Source of the DNA: Neurospora intermedia
Taxonomy: Eukaryota; Ascomycota; Sordariomycetes; Sordariales; Sordariaceae
Length of the DNA stretch: 64,000 nt
Assembly (NCBI GenBank): GCA_037102815.1
Contig: BTPP01000011.1
Coordinates: 248,001 to 312,000, forward strand
Direction: 5' to 3'
This document shows positions 1 through 11,836 of this stretch, piece by piece. Position numbers and translations under genes: made by a program. The notes beneath the pieces were generated by a model. It made no database searches and was not told the origin of the DNA. It was given only the letters and a program-made list of their open reading frames with translations. Each line of letters opens with the position of its first letter. Position 1 is the first letter of the stretch.

Positions 1-320
1 GTGGGCGTGGGGACGGAAATGGTGGGCACGGCAAAGGCCGAAGTGGCGGCGGCGGCAAAGTGTTCGCTGCGCGTGGAGGAGGCAGATGATCTCCGGCGGC
101 TTCGGAACTGGTTCTCTGAGGAGGAACCGTGTCCCATCGGAGGGGGTGGTGGTGCCATTGTTGTTTTTGAGGGTAATGTTGCTGTCGAGTTGGTGATTGT
201 GGGTAATGCTGAGCTTAAAGAAAGACTGTTGAATGGTGATGATTCTTTGCGAGTGGATGTGGTCGGATCACCAGTCTTGATGTTGGTAGTTGATGTGGGT
301 GTTGTATTGGAAGACATCAT
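1..320 (-). CDS. 5' part of a Ser/Thr/Pro-rich protein, runs off the left edge
   Basis: On the minus strand a frame opens with two adjacent ATG codons (318-320 and 315-317) and stays open to the left edge, 106 codons plus 2 nt. I checked every triplet and found no stop. The first in-frame stop upstream is TAA at 396-398 with no other ATG between, so the start is at 320 or 317. The peptide begins MMSSNTTPTSTT, is very rich in Ser, Thr and Pro, has a short PPPPP run, an Arg/Ser patch (RSRRRSS) and an Ala-rich stretch near residue 90. It looks like a disordered N-terminus with possible phosphorylation sites. There is no signal peptide. I do not recognise the family; the conserved domain is presumably beyond the window. 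GC content and codon use match the neighbouring genes, with no RIP damage. Confidence 0.6.
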   Translation of the reverse strand, partial: MMSSNTTPTSTTNIKTGDPTTSTRKESSPFNSLSLSSALPTITNSTATLPSKTTMAPPPPPMGHGSSSENQFRSRRRSSASSTRSEHFAAAATSAFAVPTISVPTP

Positions 321-1480
321 TGCAAATGTTTTGACGTGGGCGGTTGGTTTGGTTTTGTTTTGTTGGTGATGATGTTTGTCTCGGGAAGTTGCGTCTTATA
401 AAGCTTGTTTTTCGGCAGCCACGAAAAAGATCAAATTGCTTGGAGTGATGCAAGAGTGAGTCAACCGAGTGAGACAGTGATTCAGGAACAGACAGTGGCG
501 ATCATTTAAACCAAACTGGAAGTTGTCATTGACCCCGGGGACGTGTTGGGGCCTGGGTACGTGATGGACATGGATCTCCCGGTGGAGCCTACCCAGATTG
601 GGTGACGTAGGTCTCGACGAGGTCAACGCGTAGGCCAAGAGGAGGTCTGAACTAAAAAAGCTTATTTGGACAGCATCGTGGCGGAGCACAGTCGTAGGAA
701 CACGAATTGGACCGCTTGGCTGGTTGACATGGGGACGAGGTAAATATCCATGCCCAGAGCGGCGGTGTTGAGGCTATTGTTTTCTCGGACCCTTGGCAGT
801 GATCACTGATCCGCACAGGGTTCGGCAGTTGCTATCGAGATCTCTCTGATCGATTTCCTTCTTTGTCCTCCACATGGTCCTTGCCATCGTTTGCTGGACT
901 TCTTTTTCTTGGCGCTCAAATTGAAGTGTTGACACCCAATTCAGTCGTTGTAGAACGTTGAAAATGGAAGCTCTCTTCTCATGGCCAAGGAAATGGCGAC
1001 AGCAGCTGTTTGAGATATGATGGAAGGACTTCCTTTCAGTATTCGATAGATTTTGGCTTCAGAGGACCTTTCCGTATAATCCCCCGCTGGAGTCACTCAA
1101 CCACATACGACCATACCCACTGGAAAACTCGGGATCCCGTCCGCTCTCCCATAGATAAGCCAGTGAGGGCCAGACTAGTAGTTGGGTCGGTGACGACCAG
1201 CGAATCCCTGGTGTTGTATGTCTTTTTTTTCTTTCTTCTTTTTTCTTTTTTTTTTGTCTTGTCTTGCTTCTCACTCACCTCTATTTTGACAATCGACAGC
1301 CCAAGCCCCTGGTGCAACGGCGAAAATGCATCTTGTATGACCACCTATGTTGTCCATCTCTTCACCGTCCTGCTCTCTCTTCTGTTTCTCATTCCCGTCA
1401 CCGTTCCCGTCCCCATTCCCGCCCCCATTTCATTTCCCATTCCTCAAATCTAATTCCCCCTTTTATCCCAAAAACACCCC
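321..1480. other. intergenic: 5' flank of the left gene and 3' flank of the dehydrogenase
   Basis: No convincing gene is seen. The segment holds the upstream region of the left-edge gene and the downstream region of the dehydrogenase, both on minus. It contains a strong pyrimidine tract on + at about 1,219-1,275 (T/C only, with runs of up to 10 T) and a second pyrimidine-rich stretch of degenerate CCCRTT-type hexamers at about 1,380-1,445. Several 60-147 codon open frames lie here on both strands, but they are low-complexity translations of these tracts and lack family resemblance. Confidence 0.6.
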
Positions 1481-2681
1481 CTAATACCCACTCTCCCGAT
1501 CCATCAAATTCACCAACCCCCTCGGCCCCCCATTCACCCTCCACCTCTCCAAATTCTCCTCCAGAATCGCTTTCACTCTTTCAAAGTAAAACGGCGTCTG
1601 CCAACTCACATGCGGCGTAACAAAGCACTTGTCCGGCATCTTCAGCAGTTCATGTCCTTCCGGGAGTGGTTCCGGGTCCGTAACATCCAGCGCCGCGCCC
1701 CTAATCTTATCCTCCTTCAGCGCCTCCACCAGCGCCTCGGTATCCACATGTCCGCCCCGCGCGATATTCGACAGGAACGTCTTCTTCTTCGCCAGGATCT
1801 CGAACTGTTTCCTTCCAATGATCTGCTTGGTAGATGCCGTAAGCGGAAGCGAAACGACGAGAATGTCGAGGTCTTGAGACAGAAAGTGGTCGATGTCCTC
1901 GCGTGAGGAACCAGAGAACCATTTTGAGGGGATGATACCGTCTGGATCACCGGTGCCGGGGACGTGGTAAGAGTCGTCCTTGCGGGATTCGGGAGTGGGT
2001 TTGGGTCGGCGCGTGTAGGCGTAGATTTCCATGCCCAAGGCTTGGGCGACGCGCGCAACTTGGCGGCCGATGGCGCCGTACCCCAAAATACCCATGCGCA
2101 TACCGGGCGAGTCGACGGTGGTGAGGTGGCGCAGGACTTGGGATTGGCCGTGCTGAGTGGCGGCGTCGTGGTAGGGGAGGAAGTGGTGAGAGAGCATGAG
2201 GTAGGTGCCGATTACCCATTCGGCTATTTGGGGGCTTTTTACCTCGGACAACACTTGTTAATCATGGTTACTTGTGATGGAAAGAGGGACGGGGGAAAAC
2301 TCACGGATGACACCCGTTGGCAGTACAAAAGACTATCTCCTTGTTCAAATACAGCGGATGCTGCAGCCACGGATCGGCACCGGCGCTTGTGAGCTGTACC
2401 CATTTCAGCTTGGGCAACAACTCGGCCTTGTGCGGGTAAAAAGAGCATAGCATGGTGACGCCCTCATACTCCTCGGCCGCCGTGCTCTCGTCGTCCTTGC
2501 CGTAGTCTTGCCATGAGCGGTGTACCCACCGAACCTTGAAGCCGGGGTACTTGCTTTCGAGTCTGTCGATCCAGGCTTGGTCCGGGGGAAGAGGCACGTG
2601 CAGCATAAGGATGTCGTTCTTGAAGACGTCAAAGTTGTTGCCCTCGGCGCCCGTGGGCGCGGTCGTGCTTGTGGAACCCAT
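1481..2681 (-). CDS. D-isomer-specific 2-hydroxyacid dehydrogenase, NAD(P)-dependent
   Basis: Two exons: 2681..2305 and 2234..1481, with a 70-nt intron (donor GTGAGT at 2304-2299, acceptor AAAAAG ending at 2235). Joined they give 1,131 nt, 376 aa plus stop. The junction restores the family segment ANGxHxPQIAEWV (ANG-CHP-PQIAEWV here). Residues ~18-125 form the N-terminal catalytic part. The Rossmann nucleotide-binding loop GYGAIG is at about 177-182, followed by ALGMEIYAYTRRP; Arg residues after the second beta strand are often seen in NADP-preferring members. The catalytic triad expected for the family is present: Arg at ~285 in NIARGG, Glu at ~314 in DPEPLP, His at ~334 in TPHVSWQT. Length and layout fit the fungal glyoxylate/hydroxypyruvate reductase-like clade, reducing 2-oxoacids to D-2-hydroxyacids, probably cytosolic (no targeting signal seen). 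The exact substrate cannot be read from sequence. Confidence 0.93.
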
Positions 2682-3906
2682 TCTTGGCGTTTAGGTCGTC
2701 TAGTATACGTATGTAAGTGCTGTAACAAGTGATGAGACTTGAGTGTCTACTGTGTGGTGAAGATTGTAAATATTTGCGCCGGTCACGGGTGAGTAATACG
2801 GTGGACAGGTGGAGAAACTGGGGAATGTGTCCATAGGGCTCCACTGTGGAGTCTGTAGTTGTCGTCTAGACCTGTGGTAACATGGATGGAATGAGGCTCA
2901 ATCTTAGTGCATCATCACTGTAGAATGAATATTCAGAAAAGAGAGGTTCGAATATTGAACATGATTGTTACTACACGTACTGTTTCAACCTCCAACCCGA
3001 AGTTCATGACACATGCCAATGGCGCAATAGTTCCGCGGGTCCAATCACTGCAAAGTCAGCATTCGAGCTAACTGAAGAGGGGTAAATAGACCGCATCCAT
3101 CGGATCTCGGCTCAGTCACGGCGGGGGACCATGTGGGGACGGTGCAGGGCCCGTCGTTATCGATGCGGCACACCCCGACGCCTTGGAGATCGTATTCGAT
3201 TATCGAATCACCGTTCCCATCCGGGCATGCTGTTTGAAGCCTCAGACTTGCTGCTCCGGACACCACGCTCGTGGCTGTAAATGTCATCAGTCGCTGGCTG
3301 AAAAGCACAAAACCCCTAGAATAGTGCCTAACACAGCCCCCCTCGTTTAACAGCATCTTTCATCTTCATCCCCGCCCTCGTCATCTTTCAGCGTCGTGGC
3401 GTTTGTGCTCCATGGTATTCAAACGTCTTCCTCAATGGTTGTAATCTTCGCCGAAGAGAGAGCGGCAAGATGTCACGGTCAGATGGAGTATCCGGATCCA
3501 GAAGTTGAGGTTTGGAATCTGGACGCTGTCGCCAGCTGGCCGACTCCAAGTCGCCTTCCCGTTGACAGCTCGGGCTATATAAATAATGCATTAGTGTTGC
3601 TCGACCTCATGGACAATGTTTGGTATCGTCAAGGTCAGCAGAGAGAATGCGCTGCATCAAGCCCGAGTCATGTTCGAGGAGGGAGGGCCAAGTGGCTGTC
3701 GCTCTTTACCGTCTTGGATTCCGTAAGCGGCCGCGCTTCCCCTCAGATTCTGTCATGAGTAAACTGAGGAATTTACGATGCAGCCAGCGGGGGCTGATGA
3801 GTCGCTCGATGCTGTTTCGGCATGACTGCAAATAGATCACAGACAAATTCCACATCGAGACATAGATCGGTTATAGGCAAGCATGGGCGGTGTGCCTCCA
3901 AGTAAT
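2682..3906. other. intergenic between dehydrogenase and transcription factor
   Basis: Holds the promoter of the dehydrogenase (its start is at 2681) and the 3' flank of the transcription factor. No gene is convincing. Two things deserve note. A minus-strand frame at 3,045-3,356 (103 codons) has several Cys and a plausible beta-rich look but no signal peptide at its Met. On the + strand a TATA-like TATATAAATA lies at about 3,574-3,583, followed by a 36-codon frame starting at the ATG at 3,616. Either could be a small or decayed gene; neither is supported by a family match. Confidence 0.5.
3574..3583 (+). promoter_or_regulatory. TATA-like box, possible core promoter
   Basis: TATATAAATA stands out in otherwise GC-balanced DNA. 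About 30 nt downstream on + begins a short frame (ATG at 3,616, 36 codons, beginning MFGIVKVSRENALHQA) that ends in TAA inside a GTAAGC donor-like sequence at 3,724. It could mark a small spliced gene; I found no acceptor giving a believable second exon. AT-rich chance match is quite possible. Confidence 0.2.
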
Positions 3907-6540
3907 TTATTGATAGCCTGGCATCTGAGGGTTGAAAAACGTATTCCACGGTATTTGGAGCTCGTCAGCGTTCGTGTTGTGGACCTGATTGTCCCAGAAG
4001 TTCTGTTGCATCCATGTTAGCTTGTCGTTACTGCCCAAACCAACCAGCTTCTTTCTGCTTACCCAGTCGGCCGTCAAGCTCGGATCCATGAACTGGTCCA
4101 TTGTGTTGTAAGGGGAAAGGTCCACGGGTCCTATCGGAGGGGGGAGGTCCGGCTGCCACGCCAGAGGATATTGCATCTGCTCGGGGTGGGGAATTGTGGT
4201 TGTTGGTGGCATGACTATGGGTATAGCAACGGGTACGGTCTGGCTCATGGCGGTGGGAGCCTGGGGCTGCGTGTAGTAATATGGATTTGCACCCATCACT
4301 GCCGTCGCTTCCGTGAGCATTATTAGTCTCGGTAGGCCGCACAAATATCATGAAAAAGATTGCTTACCTGGCACTGCGTTTGTATAAGTAGACGCCTGGG
4401 TCGAATCGTATGCGCTACCCGACGATTCGGGACTGCTCTCGAACACAGCTCCTGTTGACAAACAAAGCATCTTGGACAGAATCTTAAAGGCCCTGTTTGC
4501 TTCGGTCGACTCCTTCCTTGTCGACTGCCAGATTTGCCGCGACGTCTCGAGCATCTGCATCAATGCGTCTTTCGAGATGACATCGTTCTCAACTGCATTA
4601 GGCCGCGTGCCACAAGGAGATGCCTCCCTTTTCTCCCTGGCCCTGATGTGGGAAAGTTCGAGACAGAGGATCATGCCGGCGAGGAGAAAGTCGTGAGTGG
4701 TAATACTGGCTCGGAAAAATTGCCCGTTTTTCTCCGAAGCCAACCGCCCCTGGGGCTGCCGCTCCCAATAAAGATCGAACTGGCCTCGCAACGTCTTGGT
4801 GGCCGCGTCCAGACAGACCTGCTGAGAGTGCGCGTAACGCTTATCCGTCCTTCCGATGCCCATGTACCTTCGGTGCAACACGATCCGTGCCTTTTGATAC
4901 ATTAGCTCCATCCAAAACCGCTGCATCACCACGTCGATAGGGTCGTCTTTGGACTCGGCAAAGTTGCGAAACTGGAGGAGAGGCGGAAGACTGTTGTGGG
5001 CGTCCTCGAGCTGCTTATCCAGACGAATGACTTCGGCGTAGCTGATTGGGTTTCTCGAGCACATGGCCGCTGTGATGTCTGCAAAGGCACATATCGTGCG
5101 AGATTTTACTATGTTCAGGAGGACGGATGTCATCTCGGATTCGGGCCTCGAGGGCGGAAGTTCCTTGGTATTTTCATCAAAGTCTGTATCAAGAAGGTTA
5201 CGAGGGATTTCGGTATCATAGAAACGGGACTGGATATTGCTCGGGAGCCCAAACTGGAACGCGACGATCTGGTCAACCTCGACAAACTGCAGCCAGAGTC
5301 TCCTGCGCATCTCGCCCTCAAAAGGGCTCATGTTAGGGTAGTGCTTCGGGTCACGATGTAGTCCCATGTGCATGGCAAGTCGGACGATGTTGGCAAAGAT
5401 GATGGACGTGCTGAGCGGTGCGTCAGGCTGGCCGATAAACTCGGCAATGAAATAGACATACAGGGCCTCGAGTTTGTTTTTCCCTGGCGTGCTGTAGTCA
5501 GAGAGCGCAAGGGCGTGAGCGCCCACCGCTTTAAGCATGCTATATGCCTGCATCGGGCTTCCCAAGTTGCCAGGAACTTCCTCGCCCGTATGGATACAGA
5601 AGAGGGCCGAGTTTGCGTACAGGAGGAAGAAGAAGGCCAGATCGGTGTAGGTAAGCTCGGCATCCTCTTGCCAAAGCGCATCGTAGTATTTCCACAGCGT
5701 GGGCAGATGGAAGACTGACCAGGCGGCGTCTTTGACCTGGAAGAAGATGGACAGCAGACGGTCGCATACAGGCTTCGGTGGCATGCGTCGGAACAGATCG
5801 GCCGGAGAGACAGGAGCAAAGCCGCCAGCAAAGAGGACCGAGACGGGCTGTCGTTCAGGCACGTTACACCTGGGCGACCAGTGTTCCTCTTCCTCTTGAT
5901 CGCTTTCATCCGAGGCCTTGAGATTCTTGGTCAAGGTGGTAAGCTCGTCGTAGACTGCTTCCCAATGAATGACTTCGACGTATCGTGTCTGATCAGCCAT
6001 GGCACCTGCTGTCCCCTTGGACGGCGCGCTTGATTCTGCATCCGGCTGCGTGTCTTGGGCAGAGGGCGACGGAGGGACAGGAGAGATGGCCCTCGAAGAA
6101 GAAACCGGCACGTCCGCACCACCACCACCCTCCTCACGGCGCATTTGCGCTTTCAGGACCTGGACCATATGCTCGAGGTGGCGAAGGCGGGCTGCTGCCG
6201 TCATGTCCTGAAGGGCCCCTCTCCTGTTGCGGGAGCCACCATTTTGTGAGCCGGGTGTCGTGCCCGAGACAGAGGGGGGTGGGCGCGGCTCATTTTGGGC
6301 ATAGGGAATGAAATTGCATGTTGCGGCAACATTCCTTTTGATGCACTGGTCACACGGAGACTGGCGATTGCACTTGAGTCTTTGCACTGTGGTCAGCCAA
6401 GGCGTGAAAACAGTGTGGGATGGGCGGTCTTACTTTTTCTCTCGACATGTGGTACACGAAAACCGGATGCGGTTCCTCTTTCTCTGCTGATCCGACCTCT
6501 CGTCTTCGCTGCCCCTGAAGGCCGTGGGAGGTGTGTCCAT
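3907..6540 (-). CDS. Zn(II)2Cys6 fungal-specific transcription factor
   Basis: Three exons: 6540..6434, 6379..4368 and 4298..3907. Intron 1 is 54 nt (GTAAGA donor at 6433, acceptor ending 6380); intron 2 is 69 nt (GTAAGC donor at 4367, CAG acceptor ending 4299; an alternative in-frame acceptor ends at 4308). Total 2,511 nt, 836 aa. Splicing intron 1 restores the binuclear cluster C29-x2-C32-x6-C39-x5-C45-x2-C48-x8-C57. A short heptad-like helix (LRHLEHMVQVLKAQMRRE, ~101-118) follows and may dimerise. An acidic patch (SDQEEEEHW) precedes the fungal_trans regulatory domain at about 248-493, which shows the typical RLAMHMGLHRDP (~369-380) and RRRLW (~394-398). The last exon is Pro/Gln/Met-rich, a candidate activation domain. 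It is a nuclear DNA-binding regulator; the target genes are unknown. An upstream in-frame extension to 6759 exists, but the ATG at 6540 gives the usual short basic lead-in before the zinc cluster. Confidence 0.93.
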
Positions 6541-8104
6541 CGTTGTCAGGACTGTTGTTCTCGACGCAGCTGCTGACGGCCTAGCATTTAATGTGCCGGA
6601 GTACTGATGAGGCGCGCAAGCCTCGAGTCGGAGCGAACAGTGGGAATATGTGGAAGTCGTGGAAAGACAGACAGAGTTCGGGAGGTGATGTGCGCGTGCG
6701 CTAGAGGAGTAGGAGGAGACCGGACGGCCAGAGTTTTGCCAGGCAACAAGTGCAATCAATGGTCAACAGCCATTCACAGACTTCCCGATGCAGCGATTTC
6801 GTAGCATCGCCGCCAAGGCCCAACACTTTCCCAGGATCCCAAGTAGCGCCATGTCGCCCCGAGCATGTGCGTGGTTGGCTGGCGGTGGGCTGCCACCTAT
6901 CTAGTTAGTAGTGTACATACTGTAGAGCGAAGGAGACCACGAGAGAGGTCGACGTTGCGACGGTCTACACTAACCTGGATGCAATGCTGCTTTGGCGACA
7001 GTTAAGTACCGTATGAACTGAATCCATTCCACCACAACGCTGTGCCGGAACTGTGTCCGACGCGGCCCCGTTTTATCTAAAAATGTAATGTAGAATCCGA
7101 ATCGACGCCATGGCCCAGCCTCAGCGTTGCGCTGCAGACCTGAGTGCCTGTGCCTGTCCGCCGCCTTTTTGCGCCCGCGTCACAGTGTCCCAAACATGTC
7201 CCTGTCCACTACACTAACACAAGAAGCTGCTCTGGCGTGGGGAGTCAATCCGATTCGACCGTGGAGAATTGCTGTCGCCTGTGGCGGCATTGGACTGTGT
7301 CGCGCTTTGCCGTGTTACCATAGTATGGATGCCACGACTGGTGCCACGGAAGAGGAAAGAGATTCGTTGTTGTCGAAGGGGGAACCCGGCCAGGTGGATT
7401 GATTGAACGAGGGTCCAGTCCTGTCGAGTCCTGCTTGTCACTTTTCTCACTTTTGGAGATGGATGTTTTGCGCCTGGATCGATGGAACGTTGCCATCGGT
7501 ACCAGCAAACCCGACGTCCAAACCACACCCAGAGGAGGAGCTTAACCTGTTTGGGATGCAAAAAATGGGCTGACAGCTGGTCAGTGGAGCAGAACCGGGG
7601 CTTTTGGACCGTTGGGAGCGGAAAAGAACCGCCCGAAAACCCAGCAGTTCAACAAGACGAAGATTCTAGTTGTAGGGTCCAACCCGACTTTGAGATAAAA
7701 AAAAAAAAATGACCCACGGCAGTTCCCTTTCTGGCCCCCACCGCAGAACAGTTTTTCTCTGGACGACTGAGACAAATTGCACACATTTATGACAAGGCAT
7801 TTCCACACCTTTAAAGGCCAGAAAAGGACCTTCTGTAAATCTGGCCCGCCAAGAGTGCTCGAGACCAACCACCACACAGCGCGCTTCCGAAAAAGTGGAG
7901 TAAGTTGGCTGCCAAGCCATTTAGTGTACTGGACCAACGAGAGCTGCAAAACCAACGAGAAATTGTTAGAGAGCGGGAATAAACCGGCTGAGATGAGGCA
8001 TGGAAGAAGCTTCCAGCTCAGGCGACGCCCCTTGTGGGTCGCACCTATCGCCAATCCGTGGCTGTATATATCCCCGGTACTTAGGGTTGTACGAGAGGAC
8101 TAAA
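6541..8104. other. promoter region of the transcription factor and last unmutated DNA before the AT-rich block
   Basis: 1.5 kb of GC-balanced DNA without a convincing gene. It holds the divergent flank and 5' leader of the transcription factor. Open frames at 7,127-7,402 (+), 7,214-7,561 (-), 7,581-8,054 (-) and 7,777-8,103 (+) overlap one another, lack conserved motifs and probably arise by chance. A 13-A run lies at about 7,698-7,710. CpA and TpG are at normal frequency up to about 8,100. Confidence 0.5.
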
Positions 8105-10500
8105 TAAACGCATACTCGAAAAGCAAGCCAATATCTATATATATATATCTTTAATCTACCTTTTTATACATATCCCTAATATATATACCTTACTAATAGA
8201 CCCAACACAATTAACCTCAAGGTATTATAGCCTTTATAATTTGTTTTGCAATATTTATAATAGAATTCGCTAGATAGTATTATTTTAACTAATCTTAGAC
8301 TTCGTCCGTAAAGCTTCGTTTATAAAATAGGTTATTTCTAAAATACTTCGGACTAAACTAGATTATTATAATTAATTCGGAGTCCGCCCGTAATATATAT
8401 AAAAGTATAACCGAGAGATTGTAAATAGTAGTATTATACCGATATTTATTCTAAATGTTTAAAATCGGCTATATTTAAAGGTTACCTTCTCGCAAAATTC
8501 AATAGTAATATTTATATTACCTATAAGTAGAAGTAACCTATATTTATATATTTAGTAATCGTTATTATAATCCAAATGTAATATAAGGTTTAAATAGCTA
8601 TTAAATATATATACCTATATAATAATTATATTCAATAGTGGAAAGTAATATTAATATAATAATATTATTATAATAGTATTACAAGATTAAACAGAACTTC
8701 AATAATAATACAGCCCTATTATAAAAGTAGGTATACTATTTAATATTTAACGGAAATAGTAAGTAATAAGATTTATCTTTTTCTAGACTTTAGTACTATT
8801 ATAATACTATATTAATTATCTACTATAAAATAGCGAACTACTAATATTTACAATACAACGTCTACTAGGTTAAAAAAAGGGTATTAGGCTTAAAGAATCT
8901 AGAGAATAATTAATTAAATAGGGGTATTTCTATTAGAATAGTATATAAACCTAGAAATATAAATAATAATAGTAATAATATATATTAGTTATATTAGTAC
9001 CTTTATTAAAATAGAGTAAAAATTATACTAATACGAAAAGTACCCTACTATACCTAAATATAATAAGGAGTAAATTTAAATTTAAATATAATCTTCGTCC
9101 TTATGAACTAAAATAGAATAATAATACTATAATTTATTAATTACTATTAAAAACCAACGAAAAGGATAAAACTCTTTTTATTAGTCTTAATTAATTAGAT
9201 AGGTCTAGAAGTTAGTCTTATTATAGGAGGATTATTAAATTTATTATTACTAGAATATTTAATAATAATTCTATAGTTTAGGAGTAGAATTTTTTAATTT
9301 ATTTTCAAAGAAAAGTATTATCTAATTAGGAGTACCTATCCTTCTACCTATTTTTAGCTTAGAATTTCCTCCTTATATCCCCTTTCTTACTTAATATATT
9401 CCTAGGGTCCTATTCGACCAATATAGTAGATCTATTCCTTAATATATAATAAACTAAGGCCCTAATATCTCTACTCATTATATAAAAACGTGTAAGAGTT
9501 TAAAGTAAGAAAAGGAAGAAAAATAGAAAAAAGAAACAATTACCCTATATTATTATAAATAGTAAAAGTATTATTTTATATTACCTACTATAACCGCCTA
9601 CTAAGAAACCTAATAGGTAGAGGTATATTAAAGACTATAACTAATACGTTCCAACCTATATATTTTTTAAATAGCCAACCCTTTATTAAGACTTTATACT
9701 AATTATCGGTATATAGAATTTATTCCTAATAAATTTATAGAAGTAATAAACCCTTCGTAGAAACTTTATATTAATAATCCAATTATACCTACTAATTAAA
9801 AATCGCGTACTACTATTCTAATATTTAAGTAACTACTATATTAAGCCTAATAGTAGTACTAACTATTATAGTAATAGTAGTTTTTATAAAATAAAAGTAA
9901 AGTATATTCTACTAGGTATAGGTAAATAGAAGTAAGAGAATTTCTTTTAGGATTAATAGTAATTTTAATAGCTTAGTATAAAAATTAGTACAAACTAAAA
10001 AAAGAAAATAAATATTCAAAAATAAATTTAAAACGAAATGCGAATGCTTAACGCTAAATAATAATTTTAATAGCTATAAGCAATAAATATACTTTAAATA
10101 GCGGTTAACTACCGTTCGCTAAAAGGGTAATAAAACTAGTAATTTATATTTATCCTTCCCAATTACGTAAGTTACTTACTTACACCTTAAATTATAATAA
10201 CTCTATAATAGTTTAATATTCTATACGGATTAAATATAATTATATAAACCTTCAATTAGTTCTATATTAAATTATTCTCTAAAATTTAATTCCTTTACTT
10301 ACTTAGAATAATTAAATAAATAATAATTATTATTGGGAGTAATTATATCTAATCCTTTATAATAAAGGGGAGGCCCAAAATCCCTCCAAATATTTTACTT
10401 AAAATTATTAACCTCTTCCTAATTCCCTAGTAGGTAGCCAATAAGTAGGTACCTATAAGTACCGAATTTACCTTTAGAAGTAGTAAATAATATATATATA
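8105..10500. other. RIP-mutated AT-rich DNA, contents not identifiable
   Basis: Composition changes abruptly at about 8,105: CpA and TpG almost vanish and TpA dominates, while CpG survives (for example CTTCGTCCGTAAAGC near 8,303). No open frame of 60 codons or more exists. The segment must derive from repeats mutated by RIP, but I cannot recognise any family. Two degraded relatives of the 71-bp minisatellite unit lie near 9,678 and 9,751 (AACCCTTTATTAAGACTTTA type). Confidence 0.75.
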
Positions 10501-10504
10501 TAAC

Positions 10505-10960
10505 GAACCCTTTACAAAGGCTTTATATCAATAAATTTAGCTACGTAGTAAGTATACTCTTTATAAACACTTAGTAAACCCTTTGCGAAGGCTTTATATT
10601 AGTAAATCTAATTATATAGTTAATATACTCTTTACAAATACTTAGTAAACCCTTTGCGAAGGCTTTATATTAGCAAATCTAATTATATAATTAGTATACT
10701 CTTTATAAATACTTAATAAACCCTTCGCAAAAGTTTTATATTAGTAAATTTAGCTATATAATTAGTATATTCTTTATAAACACTTAATAAACCCTTCGCG
10801 AAGGCTTTATATTAGCAAATCTAGCTATATAATTAGTATATTCTTTACAAATACTTAGTAAATCCTTTGTAAAAGCTTTATATTAATAAATCTAATTATA
10901 TAATTAGTATACTCTTTATAAATACTTAATAAACCCTTCGCGAAGGCTTTATATTAAGTA
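10505..10960. repeat. 71-bp minisatellite, about 6.4 units
   Basis: The landmark CTTYRCRAAGG recurs at 10,510, 10,581, 10,652, 10,723, 10,794, 10,865 and 10,936, exactly 71 bp apart, with no indel in any unit. Units differ almost only by C/T and G/A. The least mutated units carry the perfect palindrome CCTTCGCGAAGG (for example at about 10,793 and 10,935), followed by CTTTATATTAG. In other units both arms of this palindrome are mutated. 71 is not a multiple of 3, so it is unlikely to be coding. Function unknown. Confidence 0.93.
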
Positions 10961-11045
10961 CTTATATATTTTAATATATTTACCGAAATTTAATAGAGAA
11001 CTATACTCATCGCAATTAAAAGGAATAGTTCCTAAATTATAATAT

Positions 11046-11400
11046 ACCGGCTCTATACAACCAATTCGGCCTACTCCAATCGGTATATTTTTATTTACTA
11101 CCTTTTATTATTAAATATCTAAGTACAAACGTTATTAAGTATTGTAAATGAATATATAAATTAAATATTAATTATAGATTTATATTTACCGGCTCTATAC
11201 AATCAATTCGGCCCGCTCCAATCGGTACATTTTTTTTACTACCCTTCATTATTATCTACTTACTATTATCTACTTACCCTAAGTATAAACGCTATTAAAT
11301 ATTGTAAATAAATATATAGGTTATTAATTATAAAATTGTATTTTCTAATTCTAAAAGTATATAACTAGCCCGGTCTACTACAATCGGTATATTCTTATAT
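11046..11400. repeat. 142-bp direct repeat, two full units and a partial third
   Basis: The block ACCGGCTCTATACAAYCAATTCGG followed by CCAATCGGTAYATTTTT occurs at 11,046 and again at 11,188, with similar downstream sequence ending in AAGTATAAACGCTATTAA. A third shortened relative with CCCGGTCTACTACAATCGG is at about 11,365. Differences are mainly transitions. The core contains CCGATTGG-like half sites in both directions. This may be a promoter-like or LTR-derived remnant. Confidence 0.75.
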
Positions 11401-11836
11401 TGCCTTACTCAAACTATTAAGCGTCTTAAATTTATATTATTTCTTCTTAGGGTAACGGCTCTCTAACTTAGTAAGTACCTTTAAATTATAATTAAATATA
11501 TTCGACTTCTAGCTCGGATACTAATAATAATAGTATTTAAAATATATATAATACAAGAAAGAGTAGAAATAATATTAAAGAGTAAAGTATTACTAGTAAT
11601 ATAGTATTCCTAATAGTAACTAGGTATATAATAATTAGGCTAGTAACGGCGATATTGAAGATTCTATAAATAACCTATATCTATTTACAATATACCGTTT
11701 AGAGGGTAGTATTCTAATAGCTATTTAATAAAGCGTACAATTTATTACTATATAAAAGTACTCGTTAAATTAACTAAAAATAGATAATTTATTATATATA
11801 ATACTTATTTACCTTTATCGTACTAAGGGAATTTAT

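Noticed and set aside
1-369. 122-codon + strand open frame at the left edge
   Set aside because: It is antisense to a better-supported minus-strand gene start, begins at the window edge with GTG and has no recognisable composition or motif.
7581-8054. 157-codon minus-strand open frame next to the AT-rich border
   Set aside because: No conserved motif, a Phe-rich stretch from a poly-A tract, and overlap with another open frame on +; likely chance.
8070-8090. TTAGGG near the border as a telomere trace
   Set aside because: Only a single copy; no tandem TTAGGG or CCCTAA array is present in the window.
10505-10960. 71-bp array as a CRISPR array
   Set aside because: Units are contiguous without variable spacers, and the host is a fungus.
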